DNA of 64,000 bases from Novosphingobium terrae (GCF_017163935.1 NZ_JABVZR010000001.1:930001-994000); one strand, 5' to 3'; shown: positions 1 through 9,389, counted from the first letter of the stretch. The notes: generated from the sequence alone by a model not told the origin. Made by a program: numbers and translations.

Positions 1-1112
1 ATCTCCATTCCAGCTTCGATCCGGGCGGGAAGGAGCTGCGCTGTGTGCAGCTGATGAACGCCTTCGGGCCGGATGTGCATCACGCGGTGGTCTCGGGCGT
101 TCCGGGGGCGATGGGCGCGGCTGCGCGGCTCAAGCCCGGCCTGCGTGTGGATCTGGCGCCGGATTTTCCGTCCTTGCAGGGCAAGCCCACGCCGGGTCGG
201 CTGATGGCGCTGGCCAAGGCCATGGCGCCTTACGATCTGGTGCTGACCTATAATTTCGGCGCGATGGATGCTGTGTTGGCGCATACGCTGTTCGGCGATG
301 TGCTGCGCCTGCCGCCGCTGGTCCATCATGAGGACGGCTTCAACCAGGATGAGGTCGACAAGCGCAAGCCCAGCCGCAACTGGTATCGCCGCATCGCTTT
401 GGGCCGGGTGAAGGCGCTGGTGGTGCCCTCGCAGCGGCTGGAGGCGATTGCCGTTACCGAATGGCACCAGCCGCCCGGCAAATTGCGGCGCATCGTCAAT
501 GGCATCGACACCGCCGCCTATGGCCGCAAGCCCAAGGCGGACGTGCTGCCGCGCCTGATCAAGCGCCCGGGCGAGAAGTGGCTGGGCACGCTGGCAGGGC
601 TGCGCGCGGTGAAGAACCTGCCGCGTCTGGTGCGCGCCTTTGCCGATCTGCCCGACAATTGGCATCTGGTGATCCTTGGCGAGGGGCCTGAGCGCGACGC
701 TATCCGTGCCGCCGCCATGGCGGCCAAAGTGGGGCATCGCTTCCATCTGCCCGGCCATGCCGCCGATCCTTCCAAGGTGGTGGGGCTGTTCGACATCTTT
801 GCCCTGTCCTCCGACAGCGAGCAGTTCCCGATCAGCGTGGTCGAGGCGATGGCAGCGGGGTTGCCCGTGGCGGCCACCGATGTCGGCGATGTGCGGGCGA
901 TGGTCTCGGTGGAGAACCAGCCCTATATCGTGCCCGCCAGCGATGAGGCGCTGGGCGATGCCATTGCCCGTCTGGCTCAGGATGATGCGCTGCGCACCCG
1001 CATCGGCGCTGCCAACCGTGCCCGCGCCCGCGCCGAATATGATCAGGCGACCATGCTGGAAGCCTATCGCGACACCTACAGCGCGGCTCTGGGGGGCAGG
1101 GCTTTTCCCTGA
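1..1112 (+). CDS. GT4-type glycosyltransferase (5' end cut by window edge)
   Basis: The reading frame is open from base 3 and begins with HSSFDPGGKE, the N-terminal nucleotide-sugar loop of family 4 glycosyltransferases, so only a few residues are missing. The GTG at 45 is internal, not the start. The C-terminal half carries the donor-binding motif SSDSEQFPISVVEAMAAG (about residues 260-280), with the E-x7-E spacing of GT4 retaining enzymes. The protein is cytosolic or membrane-associated and transfers a sugar in polysaccharide or glycolipid assembly; the acceptor cannot be told. It ends at TGA 1110-1112. The next gene, on the same strand, begins 178 bp later and is functionally unrelated. 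Confidence 0.85.
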   Translation, partial: LHSSFDPGGKELRCVQLMNAFGPDVHHAVVSGVPGAMGAAARLKPGLRVDLAPDFPSLQGKPTPGRLMALAKAMAPYDLVLTYNFGAMDAVLAHTLFGDVLRLPPLVHHEDGFNQDEVDKRKPSRNWYRRIALGRVKALVVPSQRLEAIAVTEWHQPPGKLRRIVNGIDTAAYGRKPKADVLPRLIKRPGEKWLGTLAGLRAVKNLPRLVRAFADLPDNWHLVILGEGPERDAIRAAAMAAKVGHRFHLPGHAADPSKVVGLFDIFALSSDSEQFPISVVEAMAAGLPVAATDVGDVRAMVSVENQPYIVPASDEALGDAIARLAQDDALRTRIGAANRARARAEYDQATMLEAYRDTYSAALGGRAFP

Positions 1113-1290
1113 GCGGTTCAGCACCTCTTCAGGCGTGATCGGCTTGAAGGCGTGTTAAAGCCTGAAACGGGCCGGGGGAAACCAAGCATAGACATTGAAA
1201 AGCGCGGCCCATCCGCTAAACACCCCCGCTGATGCCCGGCTTTGTCAGCTTGTCGGGCGGACCGTACCACGTTGAAGAAAGCGAATTGCC

Positions 1291-2298
1291 TTGGCCCTGC
1301 GTCCTACCCGTCCCCAGTCGAGAGCCGATCAGCTGGCCGCGCGTGATGCGGCCCAGACCGATGCCTTCATGCGCGAGGTGGATGAGGCGCTGCGCGAGGA
1401 CCAGATGAAGTCCGCCTTCAAGCGCTGGGGCCTGCCTGCGGGGATCGCCGTGGTGGCGGCTCTGGGCGCGCTGGGCGGCGGCCTGTGGTGGAACCATCAC
1501 AAGCAGGCCGAAGCCGAGGAACGCGGCATCGCCATCACCCGCGCCATCGACCAGATCGAGGGCGGTCGCATCGATCTGGCCACCGCCAGCCTGGATACCA
1601 TCGCCGAGGGCGATGCGGCGGGCAGCGCGGCGCTGGCCAAGCTGATTCAGGCGGGCATTGCCCTGCAGCAGAACAAGCCTGCCGATGCGGTGAAGCTGTA
1701 TGACGCGGTTTCGGGCGATGCCAATGCGCCGCAGCCCCTGCGCGATCTGGCGACCCTGCGCGGCGTGGCCGCCGGTTTCGACACGATCGGCCCGGACAAG
1801 GCGCTGGAGCGTCTGAAGCCGCTGGCCGTGCCGGGCAATCCGTGGTTCGGCCCGGCTGGTGAGCTGGCGGCGCTGGCCTATCTCAAGCTGAACAAGCCCG
1901 ATCAGGCCGGAACCCTGCTGCGCGAAATCGCCAAGGACAAGGACACGCCCGAGACGCTGAAGGCGCGCACCCGCCAGCTGGCCGGTCTGCTGGGCTTCGA
2001 CACCATCGACGATATCGCCCGCGCGCCCGAGGAAGCGCCTGCCGCTGCCGGTCCCGCGCCGGCTGGCCCTGCCGCCGGACCCGCTCCGGCTGAGGCCGCG
2101 CCTGCCGGCGCGGCAGCCACGCAGGCTCCGGCGCCGCGCGCCGAGGCACCTGCCGCGCGCATGCCGGCGGCGCCCGCCCCGGTCAAGCTTGCTCCCGCCA
2201 AGCCTGTCCCCGCCGCCAAGGCGACCCTGGCCCCCGGTCTTGCGGCGCCCATCACTGCTGCTCCCGCGCCTGCCGCACCTGCTCCGGCTCAGCCGTGA
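1291..2298 (+). CDS. YfgM-like tetratricopeptide membrane protein with Ala/Pro-rich tail
   Basis: This is an inner-membrane protein with a short cytoplasmic N-terminus, one transmembrane segment (about residues 50-69) and a periplasmic TPR-like helical region (about 75-245). The layout and the position before bamB match YfgM, the ancillary SecYEG and periplasmic-chaperone partner. The start is TTG at 1291: an in-frame TGA lies at 1273-1275 and no ATG or GTG lies between. The last 85 or so residues are almost only Ala, Pro, Gly and Lys, an extension not found in the roughly 206-residue E. coli protein and probably a disordered periplasmic linker. Its TGA overlaps the alternative GTG of the next gene. 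Confidence 0.8.
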   Translation: MALRPTRPQSRADQLAARDAAQTDAFMREVDEALREDQMKSAFKRWGLPAGIAVVAALGALGGGLWWNHHKQAEAEERGIAITRAIDQIEGGRIDLATASLDTIAEGDAAGSAALAKLIQAGIALQQNKPADAVKLYDAVSGDANAPQPLRDLATLRGVAAGFDTIGPDKALERLKPLAVPGNPWFGPAGELAALAYLKLNKPDQAGTLLREIAKDKDTPETLKARTRQLAGLLGFDTIDDIARAPEEAPAAAGPAPAGPAAGPAPAEAAPAGAAATQAPAPRAEAPAARMPAAPAPVKLAPAKPVPAAKATLAPGLAAPITAAPAPAAPAPAQP

Positions 2299-2327
2299 CA
2301 TCGGATTTGAAAGAGGATTTCCCGCGC

Positions 2328-3740
2328 ATGACGCCTTCCGTTTCCCGTCGCACGCCGATTTCGCTGATGCGCGGTGCCCTTGGTCTGGCGCTGGCCGTGT
2401 CGCTTGCGGCTTGCGGTCATGCGGGCAAGCATGATGTGAATTCGGTGTCCGACACGGATGCCGCCAAGCCTGCCAAGCACAAGAAGCGCGGCAAGCGCGC
2501 GACGCCCGCCAATGGCAACCGCATCCCGATCCTCAGCCGCATCGAATCGGCCAATAAGGTCGACAATGACATTGCCAATATGGCGGTGGTGGTGCCCACG
2601 GCTGAGGAAAATGCCGATTGGGCCCAGCCGGGCGGCTCGGCCAACAAGGCCTCGGGCAATCTGGCACTGGCCAAGGCGCCCAAGCGCGTCTGGGCCGCCG
2701 AAGTGGCGGGCAGCAATCCGCGCCAGCGTCTGGCTGCCGCGCCGGTCGTTTCGGGCGGGCTGCTGTTCATGTTCGACACCAACGGCATCCTCCATGCCTT
2801 TGACGCCAAGACCGGCGCCAACAAATGGACCGCCAGCTTCGATGTGGCGGGCATGCTGGGCCAGGCCGTGTTCGGCGGCGGCGCCAGCGTGGATGGCGGG
2901 CGCGTCTATGTGACGACCGGCCTTGGCGATGTGGCCGCGCTGGAGGCCGCCACCGGCAAGCAGGTCTGGAAGGTGAAGCCTGCGGGCCCGCTGCGCGGCA
3001 GCCCGACGGTGGCTTTCGGCACCGTCTTCGTGATGACCCAGAACAATGAAATCCACGCGCTCAACGCCGACGATGGCAGCGAGCTGTGGCAGGAAGCCGC
3101 CTCGCTGGGCCAGACCGGCGTGTTCGGCGTGGGCGCTCCGGCGGCGGGTCAGGGTTCTGTGGTGGCGGGCTTCTCCACCGGCGAGCTGGTGGCCTATCGC
3201 TATGAGAACGGGCGCCAGCTGTGGTCTGATGCTCTCTCGCGCACCTCGCTCTCCACCAGCGTGGGCGTGCTGACCGACATTGACGCCGCGCCGATCATCG
3301 ACCGTGGCCGCGTCTTCGCTCTGGGTCAGGGCGGGCGCATGGCCTCCTACGATCTGCTCACCGGGCAGCGCGTGTGGGAGCTGAATGTCGCGGGCATTTC
3401 CACCCCGGCGATCTCGGGCGACTGGATCTTCACGCTCACCGATGACGACCGCCTGCTGTGCATCGCGCGCAGCAACGGCAAGGTGCGCTGGATTTCGCAG
3501 CTCAGCCGCTATCACAATGCCGAGAAGAAGCAGGGCGAAATCTTCTGGACCGGCCCGGTGCTGGCGGGCGACCAGCTGTGGGTCGCCAATTCGGAGGGCT
3601 CGCTCTTCACCGTTTCGGTGATGGATGGTCTGGCCAAGCGCTATATGGATTTCAAGACGCCGATCTCGCTGGCCCCGGTGGTCGCCGGATCGACGCTCTA
3701 TGTGATCGAGGACAGCGGCAAGATCACGGCGCTGAAGTAA
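2328..3740 (+). CDS. bamB: Outer membrane protein assembly factor BamB
   Basis: This is the lipoprotein of the BAM complex that inserts beta-barrel proteins into the outer membrane. The N-terminus is a lipoprotein signal ending in the lipobox LAAC (about residue 29). The rest is PQQ-type beta-propeller, with repeated blades such as GILHAFDAKTGANKW and DVAALEAATGKQVWKV. I chose ATG 2328, not GTG 2295, because AGAGGA (2312-2317) lies 10 nt upstream and the signal peptide then starts correctly. A basic, disordered stretch (AKHKKRGKR) follows the lipid anchor. It forms an operon with the YfgM-like gene. The usual downstream partner der is absent here. Confidence 0.92.
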   Translation: MTPSVSRRTPISLMRGALGLALAVSLAACGHAGKHDVNSVSDTDAAKPAKHKKRGKRATPANGNRIPILSRIESANKVDNDIANMAVVVPTAEENADWAQPGGSANKASGNLALAKAPKRVWAAEVAGSNPRQRLAAAPVVSGGLLFMFDTNGILHAFDAKTGANKWTASFDVAGMLGQAVFGGGASVDGGRVYVTTGLGDVAALEAATGKQVWKVKPAGPLRGSPTVAFGTVFVMTQNNEIHALNADDGSELWQEAASLGQTGVFGVGAPAAGQGSVVAGFSTGELVAYRYENGRQLWSDALSRTSLSTSVGVLTDIDAAPIIDRGRVFALGQGGRMASYDLLTGQRVWELNVAGISTPAISGDWIFTLTDDDRLLCIARSNGKVRWISQLSRYHNAEKKQGEIFWTGPVLAGDQLWVANSEGSLFTVSVMDGLAKRYMDFKTPISLAPVVAGSTLYVIEDSGKITALK

Positions 3741-3781
3741 GCTTATCTCGCTCTTAACCGTGACGGCCCTAGGACGGCGGG

Positions 3782-5095
3782 ATGAGCGAGATCAGCCAGC
3801 ATGAAACTCTGAAGCGCCCGGCCAGCGATGTGTCGGGCGCTGTCGGTTGGGTGGGCCTTGCGGGGCTGGCCTGCTGGGTGCTGATCTGCCGCCATTGGGG
3901 GCAGGTGGCCGATACGCTGGGCATTGCCGGGCCGCGCCAGCCGATGTCCGGGCCTTATGCCGCGCTGATGGGCGTGCTGGCCTGCGGGCTGCCGATGGTG
4001 CTGTGGTCTCTGGCGGTGGACAAGGTGCATCGCCGTGCCTCCACGGGGCTGAACTGGTCTCAGCCGCGCCCCTGGCGCGAAGGGCTGTCCACGGCGTCGG
4101 TCAAGCTGCTCGGCCTGTGGGCGACATGGGCGATGATCGGCGCGTTCTATGTGCTGGAGCGCTATTACTGGCAGGGCAGCTATCTCTTCGCGATCCGGCT
4201 GATGGGCGTGGCGGTGGTGCCGCTGGCCTTGCTCTCCATCCCCTATGTGCTGTGGCTGGAGCGCGTGCTGGTGCAGCGCCATGATGGCGCGTGGCATTTC
4301 GGAGCGATGCTGCTGGCGCGCGAGGGCTGGGATGGCCCGCATGTCTTGCGCTATCTGCGCAGCTGGGCGGTGAAGGGCTTTTTCACGGCCTTTATGCTTT
4401 CGATCCTGCCGGGTGGCTTTGCCGATCTGGTGAACTGGCAAGCGTGGAGCGAGCCCATCGCTTTGACCAATGGGCTGACGCTGGCGCTGTTCGTGGTGGA
4501 TGCGCAGATCGGCACGGTGGGCTATCTGCTGACGGTGCGCCCGCTCGATGCGCAGATCCGCAGCGCCAATCCTTTCCTCGATGGCTGGCTGGCGGCGCTG
4601 ATCTGCTACCCGCCTTTCACGCTGATGAGCGAGGGCGGGTTGCTCGACTATCACCCCGGAACCTCTGACTGGAGCCACTGGTTGGCCGATTATCCCGCCC
4701 TGCTGTGGATCTGGGGTGGCTGGCTGGTGCTGCTGGTGGCGATCTATGCCTGGGCGACGATGGCTTTCGGCCTGCGCTTTTCCAACCTGACCTATCGCGG
4801 CGTGCTGACCCATGGCCCTTACCGGCTGACGCGCCATCCGGCCTATGTCTCGAAAAATCTGTTCTGGTGGTCTTCCACGCTGCCCTTTTTCGCCACCACG
4901 CATCAGTGGTCGGACATCATCCGCAACTGCGTGATCATGGCGGCGGTGAGCGGCGTCTATTGGTGGCGCGGCGTGACCGAGGCGCGCCATCTGGCCGCCG
5001 AAGACCCCAAATATCGCGCCTATTCGGACTGGGCGCAGCACCATGCGCCGATCACCCGCGCGATCGGCCGATTCCAGCGCTGGCTGTTCGACTGA
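3782..5095 (+). CDS. Isoprenylcysteine carboxyl methyltransferase-like membrane protein
   Basis: A polytopic membrane protein of 437 residues with about eight hydrophobic segments. Near the C-terminus it carries GPYRLTRHPAYVSKN (about residues 343-357), the GPY-x-RHP-x-Y motif by which ICMT/PEMT-type membrane methyltransferases bind S-adenosylmethionine. The acidic EDPKYRAY that follows also fits the family. The substrate is unknown; bacterial members methylate lipids, isoprenoids or small molecules. It is longer than a minimal ICMT (about 200 residues), so the first half is an added membrane domain. Its stop codon abuts that of the convergent lipoprotein gene without a spacer base. Confidence 0.75.
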   Translation: MSEISQHETLKRPASDVSGAVGWVGLAGLACWVLICRHWGQVADTLGIAGPRQPMSGPYAALMGVLACGLPMVLWSLAVDKVHRRASTGLNWSQPRPWREGLSTASVKLLGLWATWAMIGAFYVLERYYWQGSYLFAIRLMGVAVVPLALLSIPYVLWLERVLVQRHDGAWHFGAMLLAREGWDGPHVLRYLRSWAVKGFFTAFMLSILPGGFADLVNWQAWSEPIALTNGLTLALFVVDAQIGTVGYLLTVRPLDAQIRSANPFLDGWLAALICYPPFTLMSEGGLLDYHPGTSDWSHWLADYPALLWIWGGWLVLLVAIYAWATMAFGLRFSNLTYRGVLTHGPYRLTRHPAYVSKNLFWWSSTLPFFATTHQWSDIIRNCVIMAAVSGVYWWRGVTEARHLAAEDPKYRAYSDWAQHHAPITRAIGRFQRWLFD

Positions 5096-5875
5096 TTATT
5101 CCGCTGAAGACGCCGCCGCTTGTGGCAGCAGCGGCGCATCCGGCCCCGGCGTGCCATCGGGGTTGCGGCAGACCAGTGGCTTGGCGTCATACAGCGACAG
5201 CAGCTTCTCTACCGCCACCTTCAGCCCTTCGGCGCGGGTGCGGGTGGAGAGCAGCCAGTCGTTGGAATTGACGCTCTGCGACAGCGTGCCGGACTTGCTG
5301 GAACTGCCGCTGAAAGGCGCGGTGCTGGAATTGTCCTGCTTGGTGGCGCCCACCAGATGCACGCAGCCGCTGGTCTTGCAATAGAAGCGGAGCGCCGCCG
5401 TGCCATCGTCATGCGGCACGATCGTCAGCGAGGGTTGCAGATCGGAGGGCAGCAGGCTGTAGGTCAGCGTGCTGCCGGTCTGATGCGTGTCTGTGCCCAG
5501 GAACGCTGGCTGCTGGCTGGTGATGCTGCTGGTTTCGGTCCAGCGCCAGCCGGTGGCGTCCAGCGACGCGATTTCGATGCTCCAGTCCAGCGCGCGCGGG
5601 TTCTGGGGATCGTTGTTGCCTTCCGTCACCTTGTCCAGCGTGGTCTTGATGATGGTCTGCTGCTGGGTGATCTGATCGGCATTGCCCTGCGTGGCCTGCG
5701 TGTTGCGCGTTTCGCAGGCGCGGATCGCCTCCTTGTCGGAAGCGGCGCGGGCCGCGGCCTTCTGCTTGGCGACCTCCTCGGGCGAGGGCCCGAAGAGGTG
5801 GCACGAGGATGGCCCGCAGGCCACCAGCATAAAGGAAGCGAGGATTATTCCCTTGTTCATGGGCACTTTGCGCAT
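5096..5875 (-). CDS. Predicted lipoprotein of unknown function
   Basis: The N-terminus (KGIILASFMLVACGPSSC) is a lipoprotein signal with lipobox LVAC. An alternative start is Met6 at 5860. A charged helical stretch (about residues 30-80) follows, then a region rich in Ser/Thr and beta-prone sequence with no motif I recognise. Cys pairs in ETRNTQ- and YCKTSGC-type contexts suggest a disulfide in the periplasm. The gene starts 5 nt after gshA stops, so the two are probably cotranscribed; no functional link to glutathione can be seen. Confidence 0.7.
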   Translation of the reverse strand: MRKVPMNKGIILASFMLVACGPSSCHLFGPSPEEVAKQKAAARAASDKEAIRACETRNTQATQGNADQITQQQTIIKTTLDKVTEGNNDPQNPRALDWSIEIASLDATGWRWTETSSITSQQPAFLGTDTHQTGSTLTYSLLPSDLQPSLTIVPHDDGTAALRFYCKTSGCVHLVGATKQDNSSTAPFSGSSSKSGTLSQSVNSNDWLLSTRTRAEGLKVAVEKLLSLYDAKPLVCRNPDGTPGPDAPLLPQAAASSAE

Positions 5876-5880
5876 GGGTC

Positions 5881-7254
5881 TTAGAAGCTCTTCACATCAT
5901 AGATGCGCGACAGATCGCCGTTCCATTCGCCATGGTACAGGTCGAGCAGGCGCTGGGCCGGAACCTTGCCGGTGGAGACCACCTCGTCAAGCGGGGCCAG
6001 GAAGCCGGTTTCATCGTCACCGATGGCGTTCTTCTGGGCGCGCGCGCGCAGACCCGAGCGGGCGATGTCCAGCACCTCGCGCGCGATGTCTTTCAGTGTG
6101 CCGCCGCCGGGGATCGGTGCATCCAGCGCCAGCTTGGGGACAGAGGAACGCAAAGCTTCGCGCCCTTCCATATCCCAGCCCTTGACCAGATCCCACGCCG
6201 CATCCAGCGCCGCCTGATCGTAAAGCAGGCCGACCCACAGGGCAGGCAGGGCGCAGATCCGGTCGGTCGGGCCGCCATCGGCGCCGCGCATTTCGAGGAA
6301 GCTCTTCAACCGCACCTCGGGGAAGGCGGTGGAGAGGTGATCGACCCAGTCGCTCTCGCGCGGCAGTTCGCCGGGCAGGACCGAGAGCTTGCCCGCAAGG
6401 AAATCGCGGAAGGAAAGCCCCGCCGCATCGATGTATTTCCCGTCGCGGTAGACGAAGTACATAGGCACATCGAGCATATAGTCGACGTAACGCTCATACC
6501 CGAAGCCATCCTCGAAGACGAAGGGCAGCATGCCGGTGCGCGCCGGATCGGTGTCCGACCAGATGTGGCTGCGGTAGGAAAGATAGCCGTTGGGCTTGCC
6601 CTCAAGGAAGGGCGAATTGGCGAAAAGCGCGGTGGCCAGCGGCTGAAGCGCCAGCGAAACGCGGAACTTCTGCACCATGTCGGCTTCGCTGGAATAGTCC
6701 AGATTGGTCTGGATGGTGCAGGTGCGCAGCATCATGTCCAGACCCATCGAGCCCACGCGCGGCATATGGCGCAGCATGATCTCGTAGCGGCCCTTGGGCA
6801 TGATCGGCAGCTCTTCGCGGGTCTTGTCGGGCCACAGACCCAGACCGAGGAAGCCGGTGCCGGTGGCCTCGCCAATGGCCTTGACCTGCTTCACATGGCG
6901 CGCGCTTTCCGCGCAGGTCTCATGCAGGTTGACCAGCGGCGCGCCCGACAGCTCAAGCTGCCCTGCCGGCTCAAGGCTGACATTGCCGTCCTTGCCCTTC
7001 AGGGCAATGATGTTGCCTCCTTCCATGATCGGCTCCCAGCCGAACTGGCCCAGCGAGACCAGCATGTCGCGGATGCCGTGGGGCTCGTCATAGGAGGGCG
7101 CGCGGTGGTCGGCGGTGCGATAGACGAATTTCTCGTGCTCGGTGCCGATGCGCCAGCGATCACGGGGCTTTTCGCCCCCGGCCATCGGCGCGATCAACTG
7201 CTCGCGCGTGGTGATGACCGGATCGACGCGATCCGAAACTTCCTTGGTGCTCAT
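5881..7254 (-). CDS. gshA: Glutamate-cysteine ligase, GCS2/plant type
   Basis: Catalyses ATP-dependent joining of glutamate and cysteine, the first step of glutathione synthesis, in the cytosol. The protein is about 457 residues, as usual for the alpha-proteobacterial and plant branch (about 450-460). It shows the family signatures GTEHEKFVY (about 40-48), MEGGNIIALKG with SLEPAGQLELSGAP, the aspartate-rich SDTDPARTGMLPF, and WADHL-type sequence (WVDHLSTAFPEVRLKSFLEMRGAD). ATG 7254 is preferred to the GTG at 7269 because homologues start at MST. It lies 119 bp downstream of rsmE and just upstream of the lipoprotein gene. Confidence 0.92.
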   Translation of the reverse strand: MSTKEVSDRVDPVITTREQLIAPMAGGEKPRDRWRIGTEHEKFVYRTADHRAPSYDEPHGIRDMLVSLGQFGWEPIMEGGNIIALKGKDGNVSLEPAGQLELSGAPLVNLHETCAESARHVKQVKAIGEATGTGFLGLGLWPDKTREELPIMPKGRYEIMLRHMPRVGSMGLDMMLRTCTIQTNLDYSSEADMVQKFRVSLALQPLATALFANSPFLEGKPNGYLSYRSHIWSDTDPARTGMLPFVFEDGFGYERYVDYMLDVPMYFVYRDGKYIDAAGLSFRDFLAGKLSVLPGELPRESDWVDHLSTAFPEVRLKSFLEMRGADGGPTDRICALPALWVGLLYDQAALDAAWDLVKGWDMEGREALRSSVPKLALDAPIPGGGTLKDIAREVLDIARSGLRARAQKNAIGDDETGFLAPLDEVVSTGKVPAQRLLDLYHGEWNGDLSRIYDVKSF

Positions 7255-7373
7255 GCCTAATTCGTCCACCGCTGAATGCTGGCGAGTGTTAGGGCACAGC
7301 CCGGACCCAAGCCAGCGCTAAATGACGAGGGTGACCCCCGCCGCCAGCGCGTTTGAGCATTTGCGGGAGAAAA

Positions 7374-8144
7374 TCAAGAATTTTGTACCGACCAGTCTCC
7401 AATTACCCCCATCCATAATGCGGTGGCGGCGATTGTGGCTGTTTCACCACGCAAAATACGGGGGCCGAGCGTGATGGGATGAGCGCTGGCAAGGGCGCGG
7501 ATGGCGGCGCGCTCGCCCTCGTCGAAGCCGCCCTCGGGGCCGGTGAGCAGGGCGGCGGGGCCTGTGTTGGCGATGAAGGTGGCGGCGGCGGGAGCGCCTC
7601 CGGTTTCATCGGCGAAGAACAGGGCGCGTGAGGGCTCCCAGCCTTTGAGCAGGGAGTCCAGCTTCACCGGTTCCGCCAACACCGGAAGAGCGGTGCGGGC
7701 GCATTGCTCGGCGGCTTCGGTGAGCAGGGCGCGGGCGCGGTCCATGTTCAGCTTGTCGGCCACGCAGCGACGGGTCAGCACCGGCTGGATGCGGGCCACG
7801 CCCAGCTCGCAGGCCTTTTCCAGCACCAGATCGAAGCGATCCTTCTTGAGCAGCGCCGCGCAAAGCGTGAAATCGGGCACATCCTCGCGCGGACGCAGCA
7901 GCACTTCGCAGGTGACGGCCAGATCGCGCTTGCCGACATGGGTGGCGCGCGCGGCCCATTCGCCGCTGGCGTCATCGCACAGGATCACCGCATCGCCCAC
8001 GCCGATGCGCATCACCCGGCCCAGATAATGCGCCTGAGCCCCCTCGATCACCACCTGCGCATCCTGAACCAGCGGCCCAGGCACAAAAAGACGCGGCGCG
8101 CTGCGCGGAGGCCAGGCGGGGGTGGCGGGCAGATGGTCACTCAT
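7374..8144 (-). CDS. rsmE: 16S rRNA (uracil(1498)-N(3))-methyltransferase
   Basis: A SPOUT-class enzyme that methylates U1498 of 16S rRNA with S-adenosylmethionine. The N-terminal PUA-like part (RLFVPGPL, GAQAHYLGRVMRIGVGDAV) leads into the SPOUT knot with LLTGPEGGFDEGE and LGPRILRGETA near the C-terminus, the cofactor-binding trefoil loop of RsmE. Length 256 residues is normal. The gene is divergent from ubiA, with 79 bp between the start codons, and is followed on the same strand by gshA. Confidence 0.93.
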   Translation of the reverse strand: MSDHLPATPAWPPRSAPRLFVPGPLVQDAQVVIEGAQAHYLGRVMRIGVGDAVILCDDASGEWAARATHVGKRDLAVTCEVLLRPREDVPDFTLCAALLKKDRFDLVLEKACELGVARIQPVLTRRCVADKLNMDRARALLTEAAEQCARTALPVLAEPVKLDSLLKGWEPSRALFFADETGGAPAAATFIANTGPAALLTGPEGGFDEGERAAIRALASAHPITLGPRILRGETATIAATALWMGVIGDWSVQNS

Positions 8145-8223
8145 AACGCTTCCCTAGCGGCGCGCAGCCCCCAAGACCAGAGCAGCTCTTGTGAGCCGAC
8201 CACGGCAGGGATATGCCGCGCAG

Positions 8224-9156
8224 ATGACCCAGCCCATTCAGCCCCAAACCGTGCCCGACAGCGAACATCGTGGCCTGATGGCGATCCTGCCCCCGGTGGC
8301 GCGCGATTACGCCGCTCTGGCTCGGCTGGACCGTCCCATCGGCTGGTGGCTGCTGTTCTGGCCCTGCGCCTGGGGTGTGCTGCTGGGCGGCGGCATGCCC
8401 TCGCTGATGACCGGGCGCTGGGGCCTCCTTGCGTGGCTGCTGCTGGGATCGGTGGCGATGCGCGGCGCGGGCTGTGTTTACAACGATATCGTAGATGTGG
8501 ATATCGACCAGCAGGTGGCCCGCACCCGTGCCCGCCCCATCGCCAGCGGGCGGGTTTCCAAAAAAGCCGCATGGATCTGGCTGCTGGCCCTGTGCCTGAT
8601 CGGCCTGATGGTGCTGCTGCAACTCCACTGGCAGGCGCAACTGGTGGCACTTGGCTCGCTGGCGCTGGTCGCGGCCTATCCCTTTATGAAGCGCATCACC
8701 GGCTGGCCGCAGGCATGGCTGGGGCTGGTTTTCACATGGGGCGCTCCCGTCGGCTGGGTCGAGGTGATGGGCTTCGAGCAACTCGATGTCCTCGGCCTGC
8801 TCTACCTCGGCTGCTGGGGCTGGTGCGTGGGCTATGACACGATCTACGCCTGTCAGGACCGCGAGGACGATGTGCTGGTTGGCATTGGCTCCTCGGCCCT
8901 GTCACTGGGCGGGCGCATTCGTGAGGGCGTGCTAGGCTTCTACGCCGTGGCACTGATCAGCTGGGGTCTGGCCTTCTGGCGCCTGCGCCCGGACGTGCTG
9001 GTGCTGGCGGCGCTGGCCCCGGTGGCGGTGCATCTGCTCTGGCAGGCTTTGAGTTTGAACCCTGAGGATGGCGGCGGGGCTTTGGCCCGCTTCCGCTCAA
9101 ACCGGTTTGCCGGGTTGTTGATGGCTTTGGGGTGTTGGGTGGTAGGGAACGCCTGA
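8224..9156 (+). CDS. ubiA: 4-hydroxybenzoate polyprenyltransferase
   Basis: An integral membrane enzyme that attaches the polyprenyl tail to 4-hydroxybenzoate in ubiquinone synthesis. The first Asp-rich Mg-diphosphate motif is NDIVDVDID (about residue 90), followed by RTRARPIASG; the second is YACQDREDD (about 210). About eight transmembrane helices. ATG 8224 is preferred over GTG 8191, which would add an unconserved, polar 11-residue leader. The gene ends 25 bp before the first hairpin of a repeat element. Confidence 0.92.
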   Translation: MTQPIQPQTVPDSEHRGLMAILPPVARDYAALARLDRPIGWWLLFWPCAWGVLLGGGMPSLMTGRWGLLAWLLLGSVAMRGAGCVYNDIVDVDIDQQVARTRARPIASGRVSKKAAWIWLLALCLIGLMVLLQLHWQAQLVALGSLALVAAYPFMKRITGWPQAWLGLVFTWGAPVGWVEVMGFEQLDVLGLLYLGCWGWCVGYDTIYACQDREDDVLVGIGSSALSLGGRIREGVLGFYAVALISWGLAFWRLRPDVLVLAALAPVAVHLLWQALSLNPEDGGGALARFRSNRFAGLLMALGCWVVGNA

Positions 9157-9181
9157 AGAAGGGGTTTGAAGGGAAGAAAGA

Positions 9182-9389
9182 TGCGAGGGGGTTACCCCCT
9201 CGCGCTCCCATTCCGTCTCCCGACGAGATCGCAGTGGTTCCGCATCGTTGCGCACAATCTCTCCACCTGCGCCACCTCAAGCGCCGCAGGCTTTAAATTC
9301 ACTGCCTGCGGCGCAGCGACCTTGCTCTGCCGCCGAACCCGAAGCGCAACAAAGACACTAAAGGGAGCGCGAGGGTTATGACCCTCGCA
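9182..9389. repeat. Palindromic intergenic element, copy 1
   Basis: The left hairpin has stem GCGAGGGGG (9183-9191) paired with CCCCCTCGC (9195-9203). The central inverted repeat is GCGCCGCAGGC (9281-9291) and GCCTGCGGCGC (9304-9314). The right hairpin is GCGAGGGT / ACCCTCGC (9369-9388) followed by a T-rich run. GGGAGC or its complement borders each hairpin on the inner side. It fills the gap between the converging ubiA and smc genes and may terminate both transcripts. Confidence 0.88.

Noticed and set aside
1113-1290. Possible ninth repeat copy after the glycosyltransferase gene
   Set aside because: Only ATAGACATTGAAAAGCGCGG resembles an arm; there is no paired terminal hairpin and no central palindrome.
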